Shown here: positions 9,986 to 19,347 of the stretch, one piece after another
How the letters are laid out: every line of letters begins with the position of its first letter
How positions within the stretch are numbered: the first letter of the stretch is position 1
NCBI RefSeq assembly: GCF_000374045.1
Contig: NZ_KB893385.1
Location: 124,001 to 188,000 of the forward strand
Length of the DNA: 64,000 nt
Direction: 5' to 3'
From: Segetibacter koreensis DSM 18137
GTDB lineage: Bacteria > Bacteroidota > Bacteroidia > Chitinophagales > Chitinophagaceae
The notes under the pieces: model-generated
The model's input: only the letters and a program-made list of their open reading frames with translations
Database searches by the model: none
Told to the model about the DNA's origin: nothing
Translations under genes and position numbers: made by a program

Positions 9986-11824
9986 TTAATTGTATCCCGG
10001 ATTTTGTTTCAGATTTACCTTACCTCCCGAATTTTCTATATCTATCTGCTTCTGTGGTATTGCATAATATTCATTCACACCTTTATGAAAAGTTGCATTT
10101 GGGTTTGTAGCATAGAAAGACTTCCTCGTTTTTTCTACAGCCTGGTAAGTGTTTAAAACATTTGACATATACCCTGTGCCACTGTCCCAGCGCTGCAAAT
10201 CAAAGAAACGGTGACCTTCCATAGCAAGCTCCAATCTTCTTTCGAAACGAACTGCTTTTCTGGCGTAATCTTGTCCCTTGGATGAAAACGTACCGGGAGC
10301 ATATAAGCCAATCTTATAATTGTCAGCCGGCGTCGTTTGAGGAGAATATTTTGAAGTGCTCGCGCTATAGGTTGCATTTTTATACACCCATCCCGTTGGA
10401 TCTGCGGCCCTGCTTCTTATCTGGTTTACATAATCCTGTGCCTTGTCCGGACTTCCTATTTCTGTTTCACACTCTGCTGCCCATAATATGATATCTGCAA
10501 AGCGGATGAAAGTGTAATTATTTGAGTTGATTTGGGTAGCTCCCCAAAAACTTGTCTCGTTAGAAGAGTAAGTACCGAACTGACTTTTGGCATATACATT
10601 TTTCCTGGGACTAAAAACCCCATTGGTATTTGGGTCGCGGATCCAATCTTTTGTTACTGGGTCAATACCCCAATCAAGATAAGGAATACCGGGACGGCCC
10701 ATAGTCAGGTCTATTCTTGGGTCTAAGGTACCAGTATATGGATTGGTATCGTCATTAACAACAGGACCGCTGTTCCAGGTATCAAGGAGAGGCAAACCTG
10801 TCGCAGGATCCGTTTTGTATGCATTCGCAAGATTATAAGAAGGATTGTTAAAACCACAGCAACCACCGGGTGCACCTGCTCCGTTAGGAAAGTTCAAAAC
10901 ATCACCATAATTACCGTTTAAAGCAGATCCATCGTTTACGGAAGACTGACAGGCAAAGACAGACTCTGGGCTGTTTTTAGTAGCGGCATTGAAATTATTT
11001 TCAAAATTTACCAGAGCATATTTCTGACCGTTGGCGGTAACCCCATTAGCGATGAGCGCCTCTAATAAAGGCTTTGCATCAATATATTTATGTTCGAACA
11101 TGTATGCTTTGGCGAGAAAAGCCATTGCGCCCCATTTGTTTATCCTTCCTGCCTGTGGTTGAGTTTCGGGCAAACTGTCAGCAGCAGCTTTAAGGTCTGC
11201 TTCAATATTTGGCCAGATGTCTACAAAATTACCCGAAGCATCAATATTGGGAGCGTTTAAGTTGTTATTGATATAGGTGATGTTTTCATCCACATAAGGA
11301 ATATTGTTCCACATTTTCTTTGCATCGAGATGATAAAAACCCCTTAAAAACCTTGCTTCGGCTCTTATATCAATTTTTTCTGCATCTGTAAGATCTGTAG
11401 CATTTTTCAAAATGCGTAATACTTCGTTAGAACGCTGGATACCATTATAGAGGGCGGTCCATTTAAGATTCAAAAAATTTGTTGAGGCTGATGAAACGGA
11501 CCAGCTTTCAATTAAAACTGCTTCAGGCTGATCGCCGGGAACAGAACCTTTGTAAGAGTCGTCCGCAGCCATACTGCCATATACCCAATTTGAACCAGCA
11601 CTGCCATAATCAAATCCTCCAGAACCGTTCGTTAGTCCCACTTCGCCGTCTAACAAAGAATAAGCTCCTATTAATAAGGTTTGAACACCTGCTTTGTTAG
11701 TAATGTTGGTTTCTGACAAAGAGCCTAAAGGTTGTTTGTCTAAAAAGCTTTTCTTACAGCCAAAAGCAATAAATAGGATCAACAGGCAAGCAGGAATATA
11801 TACTTTATATTGTTTCTTTTTCAT
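9986..11824 (-). CDS. SusD/RagB-family outer-membrane lipoprotein
   Basis: 612 residues. Lipobox AFGC with Cys23, then KKSFLDKQPLGSLSE, the usual SusD start. TPR-like helical SusD core: WTALYNGIQRSNEVLRIL, AEARFLRGFYHLDAKKMWNNIPYVDE, INKWGAMAFLAKAYMF, and the C-terminal FIRFADIILWAAECETEIG, RRLELAMEGHRFFDLQRW and YYAIPQKQIDIENSGG. SusD proteins sit on the outer membrane as the lid of a SusC transporter and bind the glycan. The gene is 33 bp downstream of susC, so the two are almost certainly one operon. The substrate is not readable from the sequence. Confidence 0.96.
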   Translation of the reverse strand: MKKKQYKVYIPACLLILFIAFGCKKSFLDKQPLGSLSETNITNKAGVQTLLIGAYSLLDGEVGLTNGSGGFDYGSAGSNWVYGSMAADDSYKGSVPGDQPEAVLIESWSVSSASTNFLNLKWTALYNGIQRSNEVLRILKNATDLTDAEKIDIRAEARFLRGFYHLDAKKMWNNIPYVDENITYINNNLNAPNIDASGNFVDIWPNIEADLKAAADSLPETQPQAGRINKWGAMAFLAKAYMFEHKYIDAKPLLEALIANGVTANGQKYALVNFENNFNAATKNSPESVFACQSSVNDGSALNGNYGDVLNFPNGAGAPGGCCGFNNPSYNLANAYKTDPATGLPLLDTWNSGPVVNDDTNPYTGTLDPRIDLTMGRPGIPYLDWGIDPVTKDWIRDPNTNGVFSPRKNVYAKSQFGTYSSNETSFWGATQINSNNYTFIRFADIILWAAECETEIGSPDKAQDYVNQIRSRAADPTGWVYKNATYSASTSKYSPQTTPADNYKIGLYAPGTFSSKGQDYARKAVRFERRLELAMEGHRFFDLQRWDSGTGYMSNVLNTYQAVEKTRKSFYATNPNATFHKGVNEYYAIPQKQIDIENSGGKVNLKQNPGYN

Positions 11825-11857
11825 AATAAATTTTGATTGAAATAAAGTAACTAATAG

Positions 11858-14800
11858 TTAAAAACTAAGACTTACACCAAAAGTGTATATTTTTTGGTTA
11901 TTGGGATAAGAACCTCCATCAATACCAAAGTTTACATTGGAGCCAGGTAGTTCTGGATCGGCTCCTGTGTATTTAGTAATGGTAAATAGATTAGCCACCT
12001 GTCCATACAATCTAAATCTATCTATTCCAAGGCTTTTAAGGTGCACTACAGGTATTGTATAACCAAGCGACAGGGTTTTGCATCTTAAAAAAGATCCGTT
12101 CTCCATAGCATAAGAATTAAAAGCACCGGTACCATTGCTAAAGTTCCCTGTACGCTCAAGTATGGGCACCTTTGCATTTAGATTTTGGGGGGTCCATGAG
12201 TTGTAAACCGCATCTTTACTGATGGCTACATCAAATGATTGGGGGAAATCTGTAGAGAGACGTACTGTATTAAGAACATCATTACCGACAGACGCGTAGA
12301 GAAACATAAATAAGTCAAAGTTTTTGTAACTAGCGCTTATGTTCAACCCGGAAGTGAATTTTGGATTTGGATTACCAAAGTGTGTTCTGTCTGCATCAGT
12401 AATCTCGCCATCTCCGTTTATGTCTGCATACTTAAAACGACCCGGCGCAGCAGCATCTTGTTTTGGAGATTTAGCCACATCTTCGGCACTTTTAAAAAGA
12501 CCAAGAACCTTATAACCGTAAAAAGCGCCCAGCGCATATCCCGGTTGCATCCTGGAACGGCCATAATCAATGTATTGAACCCCGGGAGGAAGGCCTACTA
12601 CTTTATTATTATATGTTGTAAAAGTTCCTGTTATATCAAATCGAAGATCGCGCTTTATGGCCCCATGGTAGGTTACAGCGATATCAACTCCCTTGTTCTG
12701 TATATTTCCTGAGTTAACAAAAGGTGCGGTTGCCGGACCACCGATGGCAGGTAAACTTTGTGGAAACAGCAAACCACTAATAGCTTTTTCATACCATTCT
12801 GCAGATATATCTATCTTATTTTTAAGTATAGTCAGATCGAGACCAATGTTAGTGATAACGTCTTCCTCCCATGTAGTGTTTGGATTTCCGTACTGGCTGT
12901 TATAAATTCCCTGAGCCGGTGCGTTACTTGTTCCACCCACATCATAATAAGACTGAACAGCGGACTGGCTATACAAAGTATAAGCGTTAGTAGGATTAAT
13001 GTTACTGATAGAACCTAACTTGCCCCAACCGCCACGGATTTTAAGATCGTTTATCCAGGAGACATCCTTAAAAAAATCTTCCCTGGAAATTCTCCATCCT
13101 GCCGTCACAGAGGGAAATATACCGAAGCGGTGGGTTGGATCAAATACTGATGCGCCATCTCTGCGTATAGTACCACTTAACAAATATTTGTCATTATAAT
13201 TATAATCCACTCTTCCGAACAAAGAATAGATGGAACTTTGGTAAGGAGTTTGGATGCCGTTAAGACCTACGATGTTGGAATTGGTCTGGCTACCTGGGCT
13301 GCCAAAATTTAGCGTCCACAAATTAGGATCAACAGTGAGGTTGCTTAAATTGGTTATAAAATAGCTACCTCTTGATGCGCCTGCTGCTTTTCCTCCGTTT
13401 TCAATAGCTTCCTGTCCTGCCAAAACCGTTATATTGTGTTTTCCTATGATATTTGAATACCTGAGTGTATTGGTCCACGTCCAACTGCTGCTATAGCCAT
13501 AGTTTTCAATATAACTGTTGGGATTTGTGCTGTTTTCTGCATTTTCATAGGCTGTAAAGACGAAAAAATTCCTGTAAAAATTATCAACAGTTCCCCCAAA
13601 AGAGCTTCTTACGGTAAAATGTTTTAAAAAATCCACTTCTGCAAAAAGATTACCCTGTATCTGCCATTCATTTCCCTGGTAATTTTTGGTACGGTCCATT
13701 ATGGCAACGGGATTAGGTGCATTACCTAAACTTTGAGAGGCACCACCCGCATAGTTTCCCTTTATATCATGTACTGGTATAATACTGGGCATTCTAAAGG
13801 CTGCGTTGATAGAATTGGTGCTATTTACTCCTGGAAGACCTGTATAGCTAGGATTTTGTTTATACAAAACATAAGCATTTTCTCCTATCCGGATATGATC
13901 TTTAATAGTAAATGTTGTATTAATCCGTGTAGAGTAACGTTTTAAATACGTGTTGATTAAAGTTCCGGGCTGGTCAAAATAATTGAAGGAAAACAGGTAA
14001 GTAGCTTTTTCTCCACCACCACTTACTGAAAGATTATGGCTTTGTATATGTGCGGGTTTAAATATTTCATGAAACCAGTCAGTGCCTGTTTTATTAGCCT
14101 TGGTAATCTGGTTAGTATAAAGTGCATAAGTTGATGGATCAGTTCCCGGATCTCCTTCCTTTGCGCCTGTAGGCGTAATATAATCAGGAAGAACAGGGGT
14201 AGGCCCGCTACCGTATTGCTTGTGGGAAGGCGTGAGGCCAATATTAGTATATGTTTTCCAAATAGCATCAGCAGTTTCTTGTGGATTAGCTATGTGCCAA
14301 ACGTTGCCGCTTAATGGTTGTTGTGTACCATAATAAGCATCGTAAGTAACAACAGGTTTTCCCGGTCTGCCTCTTTTGGTAGTAATAATTATTACTCCAT
14401 TAGAACCTCTCACCCCGTAAATTGCGGCAGCTCCGGCATCTTTCAACACTTGCATAGATTGTATGTCATTTACATTTAAATCATGCAAACTGCCGGGAGT
14501 TCCATCTATTATTACAAGAGGATCTGAGCTTCCGACACCAGTAATTCCCCTAATTCTTACATTACTATTACCGCCGGGGGCACCCGTATTGATAACAGTT
14601 ACTCCGGCAGCTTGTCCTTGCAATAATGACTCAGTAGTACCGGAAGGAACAGATTTTAAATTGGAAACATTAACAACAGCAACGGACCCGGTGATATCTT
14701 TTTTCCGCTGTGCAGAATATCCTGTTACCACCACTTCATTTAAACTTGAAGAAACACCTGTAAAAGTTATACTTCCAATACTTGTTCGCCCTGATACAGG

Positions 14801-15055
14801 AATTTCTATTGTTTGAAACCCAACATATGATATGACCAATATATCATTGTTATGGGGAACATTTACGGAAAAACTACCGTCATTTGCCGTTTTAGTGGCT
14901 ATTTGAGTGCCTTTTACCTGTACGGTTGCGTCTGCGACAGCTTGTTTGTCATTATTAAAAACCTTCCCGGTAACTATTGATTGTGCAAAGAGATGGGAAG
15001 AAATCAGAATGCATAAAAAGACAAAGCCCACTCTAATCATCTTGTAAAATTTCAT
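11858..15055 (-). CDS. SusC/RagA-family TonB-dependent outer-membrane transporter
   Basis: 1065 residues. Signal peptide to about residue 25, then a carboxypeptidase-regulatory-like domain (~27-110: VTGKVFNNDKQAVADATVQVKG ... ILVISYVGFQ). A plug domain follows with the SusC signature region SLLQGQAAGVTVINTGAPGG, VRIRGI and DPLVIIDG, then the 22-strand barrel ending YTFGVSLSF. It imports oligosaccharides or peptides with TonB energy together with the SusD at 9986. Its promoter at 15166-15224 carries the locus direct-repeat site, predicting a 5' leader of about 105 nt. Confidence 0.97.
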   Translation of the reverse strand: MKFYKMIRVGFVFLCILISSHLFAQSIVTGKVFNNDKQAVADATVQVKGTQIATKTANDGSFSVNVPHNNDILVISYVGFQTIEIPVSGRTSIGSITFTGVSSSLNEVVVTGYSAQRKKDITGSVAVVNVSNLKSVPSGTTESLLQGQAAGVTVINTGAPGGNSNVRIRGITGVGSSDPLVIIDGTPGSLHDLNVNDIQSMQVLKDAGAAAIYGVRGSNGVIIITTKRGRPGKPVVTYDAYYGTQQPLSGNVWHIANPQETADAIWKTYTNIGLTPSHKQYGSGPTPVLPDYITPTGAKEGDPGTDPSTYALYTNQITKANKTGTDWFHEIFKPAHIQSHNLSVSGGGEKATYLFSFNYFDQPGTLINTYLKRYSTRINTTFTIKDHIRIGENAYVLYKQNPSYTGLPGVNSTNSINAAFRMPSIIPVHDIKGNYAGGASQSLGNAPNPVAIMDRTKNYQGNEWQIQGNLFAEVDFLKHFTVRSSFGGTVDNFYRNFFVFTAYENAENSTNPNSYIENYGYSSSWTWTNTLRYSNIIGKHNITVLAGQEAIENGGKAAGASRGSYFITNLSNLTVDPNLWTLNFGSPGSQTNSNIVGLNGIQTPYQSSIYSLFGRVDYNYNDKYLLSGTIRRDGASVFDPTHRFGIFPSVTAGWRISREDFFKDVSWINDLKIRGGWGKLGSISNINPTNAYTLYSQSAVQSYYDVGGTSNAPAQGIYNSQYGNPNTTWEEDVITNIGLDLTILKNKIDISAEWYEKAISGLLFPQSLPAIGGPATAPFVNSGNIQNKGVDIAVTYHGAIKRDLRFDITGTFTTYNNKVVGLPPGVQYIDYGRSRMQPGYALGAFYGYKVLGLFKSAEDVAKSPKQDAAAPGRFKYADINGDGEITDADRTHFGNPNPKFTSGLNISASYKNFDLFMFLYASVGNDVLNTVRLSTDFPQSFDVAISKDAVYNSWTPQNLNAKVPILERTGNFSNGTGAFNSYAMENGSFLRCKTLSLGYTIPVVHLKSLGIDRFRLYGQVANLFTITKYTGADPELPGSNVNFGIDGGSYPNNQKIYTFGVSLSF

Positions 15056-15503
15056 AAAAAAGCAGTCATTTAGATTTAAAAAAAGAGTTTAAGGAAAAAT
15101 GAAAGGAATAAAAGGCCTTTCTAACTTGTGATTATATCATCAAAACTAACTGTGATTAATCTCTTCAAAACTAAAGGAGATACCCCCTTTCATACCTGTT
15201 TTCTACTACTACAACACTACATCACGTATTGTAAAACAGTAAAAAACAGCCATTTCTGTTAATTTTTTTTACATCCGACGCTTTTGCTATTTAGTTACCT
15301 GCTCCTTATCAGTCTGATTAATCAGTTCTAAAGATTGATTTTTATCATTCTGCTCATTTGAAAAAAAGGAGACCTACATAAACCCTCCGTAAGAAACAGC
15401 GAGTTACTTATTGCAAAACATGCTAGTCGAAAAGAGTTCTACCTATTTATTTGGTATGGACTCTTTATTTGGTTTGGATTTCAGTTTTGTAATCCTTCGA
15501 AAA
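15056..15503. other. Intergenic region with the susC promoter
   Basis: 448 bp between susC and the upstream PD40 gene. It contains the susC regulatory site described separately and a second minus-strand TAGTTTTG at 15148-15141, 25 bp downstream of the first box. No ORF or clear terminator is seen. Confidence 0.6.
15166..15224 (-). promoter_or_regulatory. susC promoter with direct-repeat activator site, copy 2
   Basis: Minus strand: TGATGTAGTG (15224-15215), one base, then TGTAGTAGTA (15213-15204). After 30 bp follows TAGTTTTG (15173-15166), a perfect TAnnTTTG -7 box. No TTTG -33 element sits at the expected place, as expected for an activator-dependent promoter. Confidence 0.72.
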
Positions 15504-17051
15504 TTATTTCTTCTCAGAATTACTTACAAAAGCGATTCTTTTGCTATCCGGAGCCCATGAATTAACGTTAATAGTTCCCTGTCCGCCATAGAGGTAAGCT
15601 ATTACTCTGGGTGCCCCCCCGGACACAGGCATTAGTCTTAGCATTACCTTTTTATACGACGGATGAGAATTAGGTTCAATATCAGTAGGAAAGGAGATCA
15701 TAGTCATCCATTTTCCGTCTGGAGAAATGTGCGGAAACCAGCTATGATATTCATCAAAAGTCAGTTGTTCTTTATCAGTACCATTAGCTTTCATTCGCCA
15801 TATTTGCATAGTACCAGTAGGGTTAGCATTGTAATACACATATTTTCCGTCAGGAGAATATTCTGGTCCGTCTACATGACCTGTTGTATTTGATGTTAAA
15901 GCCGTCTCAGCCCTTGTATTTACATCTACTTTGTAAAGATTGTAAACATCACTCCCGTTTCTTTTGCCTACAATTGCCACATCTTTATTGTTAGGAGACC
16001 AACCATGCCAATATGAGGGAGTTTGTTCTGTAACCTGTTTGGGTGTACCGCCTGCAAGTGGCAGTACATATACTGTAGAGCCTCCACCAGGTTTGCCTTC
16101 TATTTGATGACTGATAGCAAGCATCTTTCCATTGGAAGAAATGCCATGATCATTATTTATATTGTCTGCGAAACCAGTTTTTACTTTTTCAGGAGTTCCA
16201 CCGTTAATAGGAATTGTGTACAACGAGCCTTCTTCATTAAATAGTAGTCTTTCTCCGTCAGGCATCCAGTTTGGAGCCTCAAATTTTCCTAAAGACTCCC
16301 TTATAACCATCCTTTTTCCATCAAATACATTCATGGTTTCCAATCGGCATCCGACCACTCCCTGCAAAGGCGGCAGTTTTATTTGAGGATTAGGATGATA
16401 GGTTTCCGGAACGGGCCGATCAATGCGAACATTCCAAATTCTCGCTTCTTCTACTTTATCTGAGTCATGAGAAGAAATGAATAAGCCTACCAATACCGAG
16501 TCTTTCGTATACGGCATTTCCTGCGTCGTAACTTCCTGGAGAGGCTCACCCCAGTTCGCTACTCTCATTGTGATACTTTTGCCTTTACGTTCCATCTGAA
16601 CGGTTCGAAAAACAGTTTTTTTTGCATAAAAAACTTCGTCTTCAGGATCTCGCATATATGCACCCCTGAGAGGTCTCCATTGTAATACAGTAAGGCCATC
16701 GCCATGAATTACCCCATTAACGCTTGCCGCCCCTTCATCGGGAGATTCTCTTAGCATCCACCCGATTTTTCTGTGACCATTGCCTTTAGGACTGACAAAT
16801 TCAAAGTCTGCAGTGAGAAGAAAATCTCCACTGATCTTCTTGTAGAGATATTGAAATTCATCCCTGTTGAACCAAATATTAGAACCTGAGCCTCTCATGG
16901 TATAAGTTTGAGTAGCGGCATCATATCTTGACGAACCAGCATTTTTAGGGTGCCCTATATCCTCTGCTTTTTCAAAAATTCCTATACTATTACTTTGAGC
17001 GAAGGATACGTTGTAAAAAGCAAATACAAGAAGAAAACATACAAACTTCAT
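15504..17051 (-). CDS. Exported ConA-like + PD40 (TolB-like propeller) protein, paralogue
   Basis: 515 residues, same architecture as 3585-5093: signal peptide (to ~18, FAQ), GIF..DIG ConA-like domain (~22-215) and a PD40 propeller (~230-510; NWMPDGERL, GWSPNNKDVAI, YSPDGKYVYY, ISPDGKWMTM, WAPDSKRIAF). The two proteins also share the tail LRLMP.(T/S)GG.P(K/R)VIAYLYGGQGTIN, so they derive from one duplication and have diverged. The gene has its own promoter with the direct-repeat site (17119-17176), placing it in the same regulon as susC although 448 bp separate them. The biochemical role is unknown. Confidence 0.86.
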   Translation of the reverse strand: MKFVCFLLVFAFYNVSFAQSNSIGIFEKAEDIGHPKNAGSSRYDAATQTYTMRGSGSNIWFNRDEFQYLYKKISGDFLLTADFEFVSPKGNGHRKIGWMLRESPDEGAASVNGVIHGDGLTVLQWRPLRGAYMRDPEDEVFYAKKTVFRTVQMERKGKSITMRVANWGEPLQEVTTQEMPYTKDSVLVGLFISSHDSDKVEEARIWNVRIDRPVPETYHPNPQIKLPPLQGVVGCRLETMNVFDGKRMVIRESLGKFEAPNWMPDGERLLFNEEGSLYTIPINGGTPEKVKTGFADNINNDHGISSNGKMLAISHQIEGKPGGGSTVYVLPLAGGTPKQVTEQTPSYWHGWSPNNKDVAIVGKRNGSDVYNLYKVDVNTRAETALTSNTTGHVDGPEYSPDGKYVYYNANPTGTMQIWRMKANGTDKEQLTFDEYHSWFPHISPDGKWMTMISFPTDIEPNSHPSYKKVMLRLMPVSGGAPRVIAYLYGGQGTINVNSWAPDSKRIAFVSNSEKK

Positions 17052-17605
17052 ATGGCAATAATTATAATTTAAATTAGAGAGGCAATTGTTTGAGGAAAAT
17101 CATTGTGTATGGGGTCGCCAAAACTAGTTATCCACCTGTAAATTCGATTAACTGCTACTACAACATTTCTACATCATAGCTCTTTTTAAATACATTCTAT
17201 GTATTGACCGCGACTCTTACTTGCTACAAATTAGTGTGAGGGGTAACAACATAGGCAGTCAAATTTTTCGTAATTTAATGTTGTTGCTTTAGATAGTAAC
17301 CGAACCATATATGTGGACCTGGTTACGGGGATTGTTTTCATATTCATGATTTTACCCACATCGATCGTAGATACAACCCTGTTTACTTTTAACTGGTTGG
17401 TGAGCGCATGTACCTTTACTTCTACAAAAGTGGCTTGTAAAGCTTTTATAATTAGCACGCGCCTCGATAAAGCTTCCGGCACATGCTTTATTTAAACCGT
17501 TTTAAAGTTCTCGTTACTGTACTATTTATTGAAGCGGCTTATCAGACAGGAATTGTTGTAGGAAGATGCTACGGTGAAATTATTTTAAAAATTAACGCAT
17601 CATAA
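17052..17605. other. Intergenic region upstream of the PD40 gene
   Basis: 554 bp. The first ~125 bp hold the PD40 promoter and direct-repeat site. The remainder shows no convincing gene: the 83-codon minus frame and its antisense partner of 60 codons lack any recognisable feature. Confidence 0.5.
17119..17176 (-). promoter_or_regulatory. Promoter with direct-repeat activator site, copy 3
   Basis: Minus strand: TGATGTAGAA (17176-17167), one base, then TGTTGTAGTA (17165-17156). After 29 bp follows TAGTTTTG (17126-17119). Transcription should start near 17113, about 60 nt before the PD40 ATG at 17051. Compared with the other two copies, 16 of 21 positions are invariant. Confidence 0.72.
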
Positions 17606-17941
17606 TCAATTTTTATATTTCCATTTTTGATAAAAAAAGTAAAAATTCTTGCAGTTTTTTGTGTTAAAGAACAATATCCTAAAAAAACCGTGTCCCCTAT
17701 TGTAGGGGACGGAAGGGGTAAATTTCTTATAGCCGTTCATCTTTTTCTGAACTAAATTTTTCTGCTTTTTTTTACTTTTTCCATAAAATTTTTGATGCGG
17801 AAATTCTTTGTTTTTCTTTTTTTTCACCCGCCGAGTTCCGAGGCTAAAGGGTGCAAGATTTCCCAATTGTATGACAATTGAACATCTTGCCAGTTGCAAA
17901 TTCTTAGCAACTTCCTTAGTATTTGTCTTTAAAATTTCCAC
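17606..17941 (-). CDS. Doubtful Lys-rich ORF downstream of the integrase
   Basis: Open frame of 111 codons. The product is very rich in Lys and Phe, with runs such as KKKKNKEF and KSKKKQKN that mirror poly-A/T tracts in the DNA. I recognise no domain. The frame lies 105 bp downstream of the integrase on the same strand and overlaps two strong inverted repeats (17692-17710 and 17853-17890). That fits structured non-coding or recombination-related DNA at least as well as a protein. Treat as unproven. Confidence 0.25.
   Translation of the reverse strand: MEILKTNTKEVAKNLQLARCSIVIQLGNLAPFSLGTRRVKKKKNKEFPHQKFYGKSKKKQKNLVQKKMNGYKKFTPSVPYNRGHGFFRILFFNTKNCKNFYFFYQKWKYKN
17853..17890. repeat. Nested palindrome near the integrase
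   Basis: GCAAGAT (17853-17859) pairs with ATCTTGC (17884-17890). Nested inside, CAATTGT (17864-17870) pairs with ACAATTG (17874-17880) around a 3-base centre. Its right arm contains AATTGAACATCTTG (17876-17889), whose exact reverse complement lies on the other side of the integrase at 19348-19361. Confidence 0.6.
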
Positions 17942-18046
17942 GCATTTTTGTTGAAAAGATTTTTAATAATTCTTCAAGTGAGCCAATGAAAAGAAAATTT
18001 ATTAAGGGGCCAGAAAGATATTTTCTTTATTCACCTTATGATTTGT

Positions 18047-19297
18047 TTATAGCATTTTTTTTGGGGTTTCCGACGTCACAGAATTGAATGAAGAGAATTT
18101 ATCATGTAATATTTTCATGTCATCCCCTACTTTCTTGTCCAGGATTTTTGCATAATGCTGAGTAGTTCGCAGATTAGTATGACCAAGCATTTTACTTACT
18201 GATTCGATAGGAACTCCATTGCTCAAGGTTACGGTTGTGGCAAAAGTGTGGCGGGCTATATGAAAAGTAAACTGTTTAGTAATGCCGCAAATGTCTGCAA
18301 TCTCTTTTAGGTATGCATTCATCTTCTGGTTAGAAGGTACAGGAAGCACTCGGTCCTTTATAACGCACTGAGGATGATCCTTGTATCGCTCTAAAAGCTG
18401 TAATGTAAATGGAAGTAGGGGTATTCTTGATGCTGTTTCTGTTTTTTGCCTGCTTGTAAATATCCATTTACCCCCATCAACACCGACATTTATTTCAGAA
18501 CGTTTTAATTTTTTTACATCTGCATAGGCAAGGCCGGTAAAACAACTAAAGAGAAAAATATCCCTTACCTGGTTTAACCTGTCTGAAACAAATCTTTTTT
18601 GAGAGATTTTTTCCAATTCTTCTTCACTTAGATAATCTCTTTTAACCTCTCTTACTTTAGATTTGTAATTGACAAAAGGATCTTTATTTATCCAGCTATT
18701 AGCTATACAGATCCTGATAACTTTTTTGAAGTTTTTTATATACTTAACTGCAGAATTATTGCAGCATTTGCGAACAGATCGAAGATAGAACTCGAAAGAA
18801 GTTATAAATTCATGGTTGATGTCTTTTACATCGATATCCTTCACGTGAAATTTCCATTTCAGGAATTCCATACAATGTTTTAAAGTGGTTTTGTATCTTG
18901 TTAAGGTGGAAGGTGCATATTCTTGCCCTACCAGTGTAGCTACCTGCATGTTATGTTCTTGAAAGATAGCTATCAATGAACGTATTGGTTCTTTTTTACC
19001 TAATAGCTTATTTTTAAGAGTTTCGGCAGTGATTACTTTACCTTCCTGTATCAACTGCCTGTGCGCCTCATAGACTTCCTGCTCCATATTTCTGACATAA
19101 GTATTGAGTTTTCTTGCTTCTTCAGTATTACCAATAACTTTACCTGCGCCTTGGCTCCATTTTACTGGATCGATAAAATATTTTGCTGATAACTCAATTC
19201 GAAGTTCATCGACTGTTACCCGCATATACAGTGGAGCTGTTCCATCTGCAACCATTTTGGATTTTTTGAGATAAAAAAGGACACTAACCCGGTTCAT
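18047..19297 (-). CDS. Tyrosine recombinase / integrase (Bacteroidetes type)
   Basis: 416 residues. An N-terminal arm-type DNA-binding domain (~5-100, FYLKKSK..DGTAPLYMRVTVDE) is followed by a SAM-like core-binding domain (~115-210) and a catalytic domain (~220-400). Seen catalytic elements: FTGLAYADVKKL (in this subfamily the first Arg position is not conserved as TGLR), the Lys in TSRQKTE, HIARHTFAT (H-x-x-R), GHTNLRTTQHYAKI with the nucleophile Tyr. Proteins of this type integrate conjugative or mobilisable elements, or act as invertases. No mobilisation or cargo genes are visible next to it, so it is a solitary gene or a remnant. It lies 250 bp from tRNA-Ser, whose 3' end faces it, a classical integration layout. 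Confidence 0.93.
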   Translation of the reverse strand: MNRVSVLFYLKKSKMVADGTAPLYMRVTVDELRIELSAKYFIDPVKWSQGAGKVIGNTEEARKLNTYVRNMEQEVYEAHRQLIQEGKVITAETLKNKLLGKKEPIRSLIAIFQEHNMQVATLVGQEYAPSTLTRYKTTLKHCMEFLKWKFHVKDIDVKDINHEFITSFEFYLRSVRKCCNNSAVKYIKNFKKVIRICIANSWINKDPFVNYKSKVREVKRDYLSEEELEKISQKRFVSDRLNQVRDIFLFSCFTGLAYADVKKLKRSEINVGVDGGKWIFTSRQKTETASRIPLLPFTLQLLERYKDHPQCVIKDRVLPVPSNQKMNAYLKEIADICGITKQFTFHIARHTFATTVTLSNGVPIESVSKMLGHTNLRTTQHYAKILDKKVGDDMKILHDKFSSFNSVTSETPKKML

Positions 19298-19347
19298 ACA
19301 CTTTTTCTTTTACTGGTTATAAATGTAGTTTGTCAAAAAGTGCAAGA

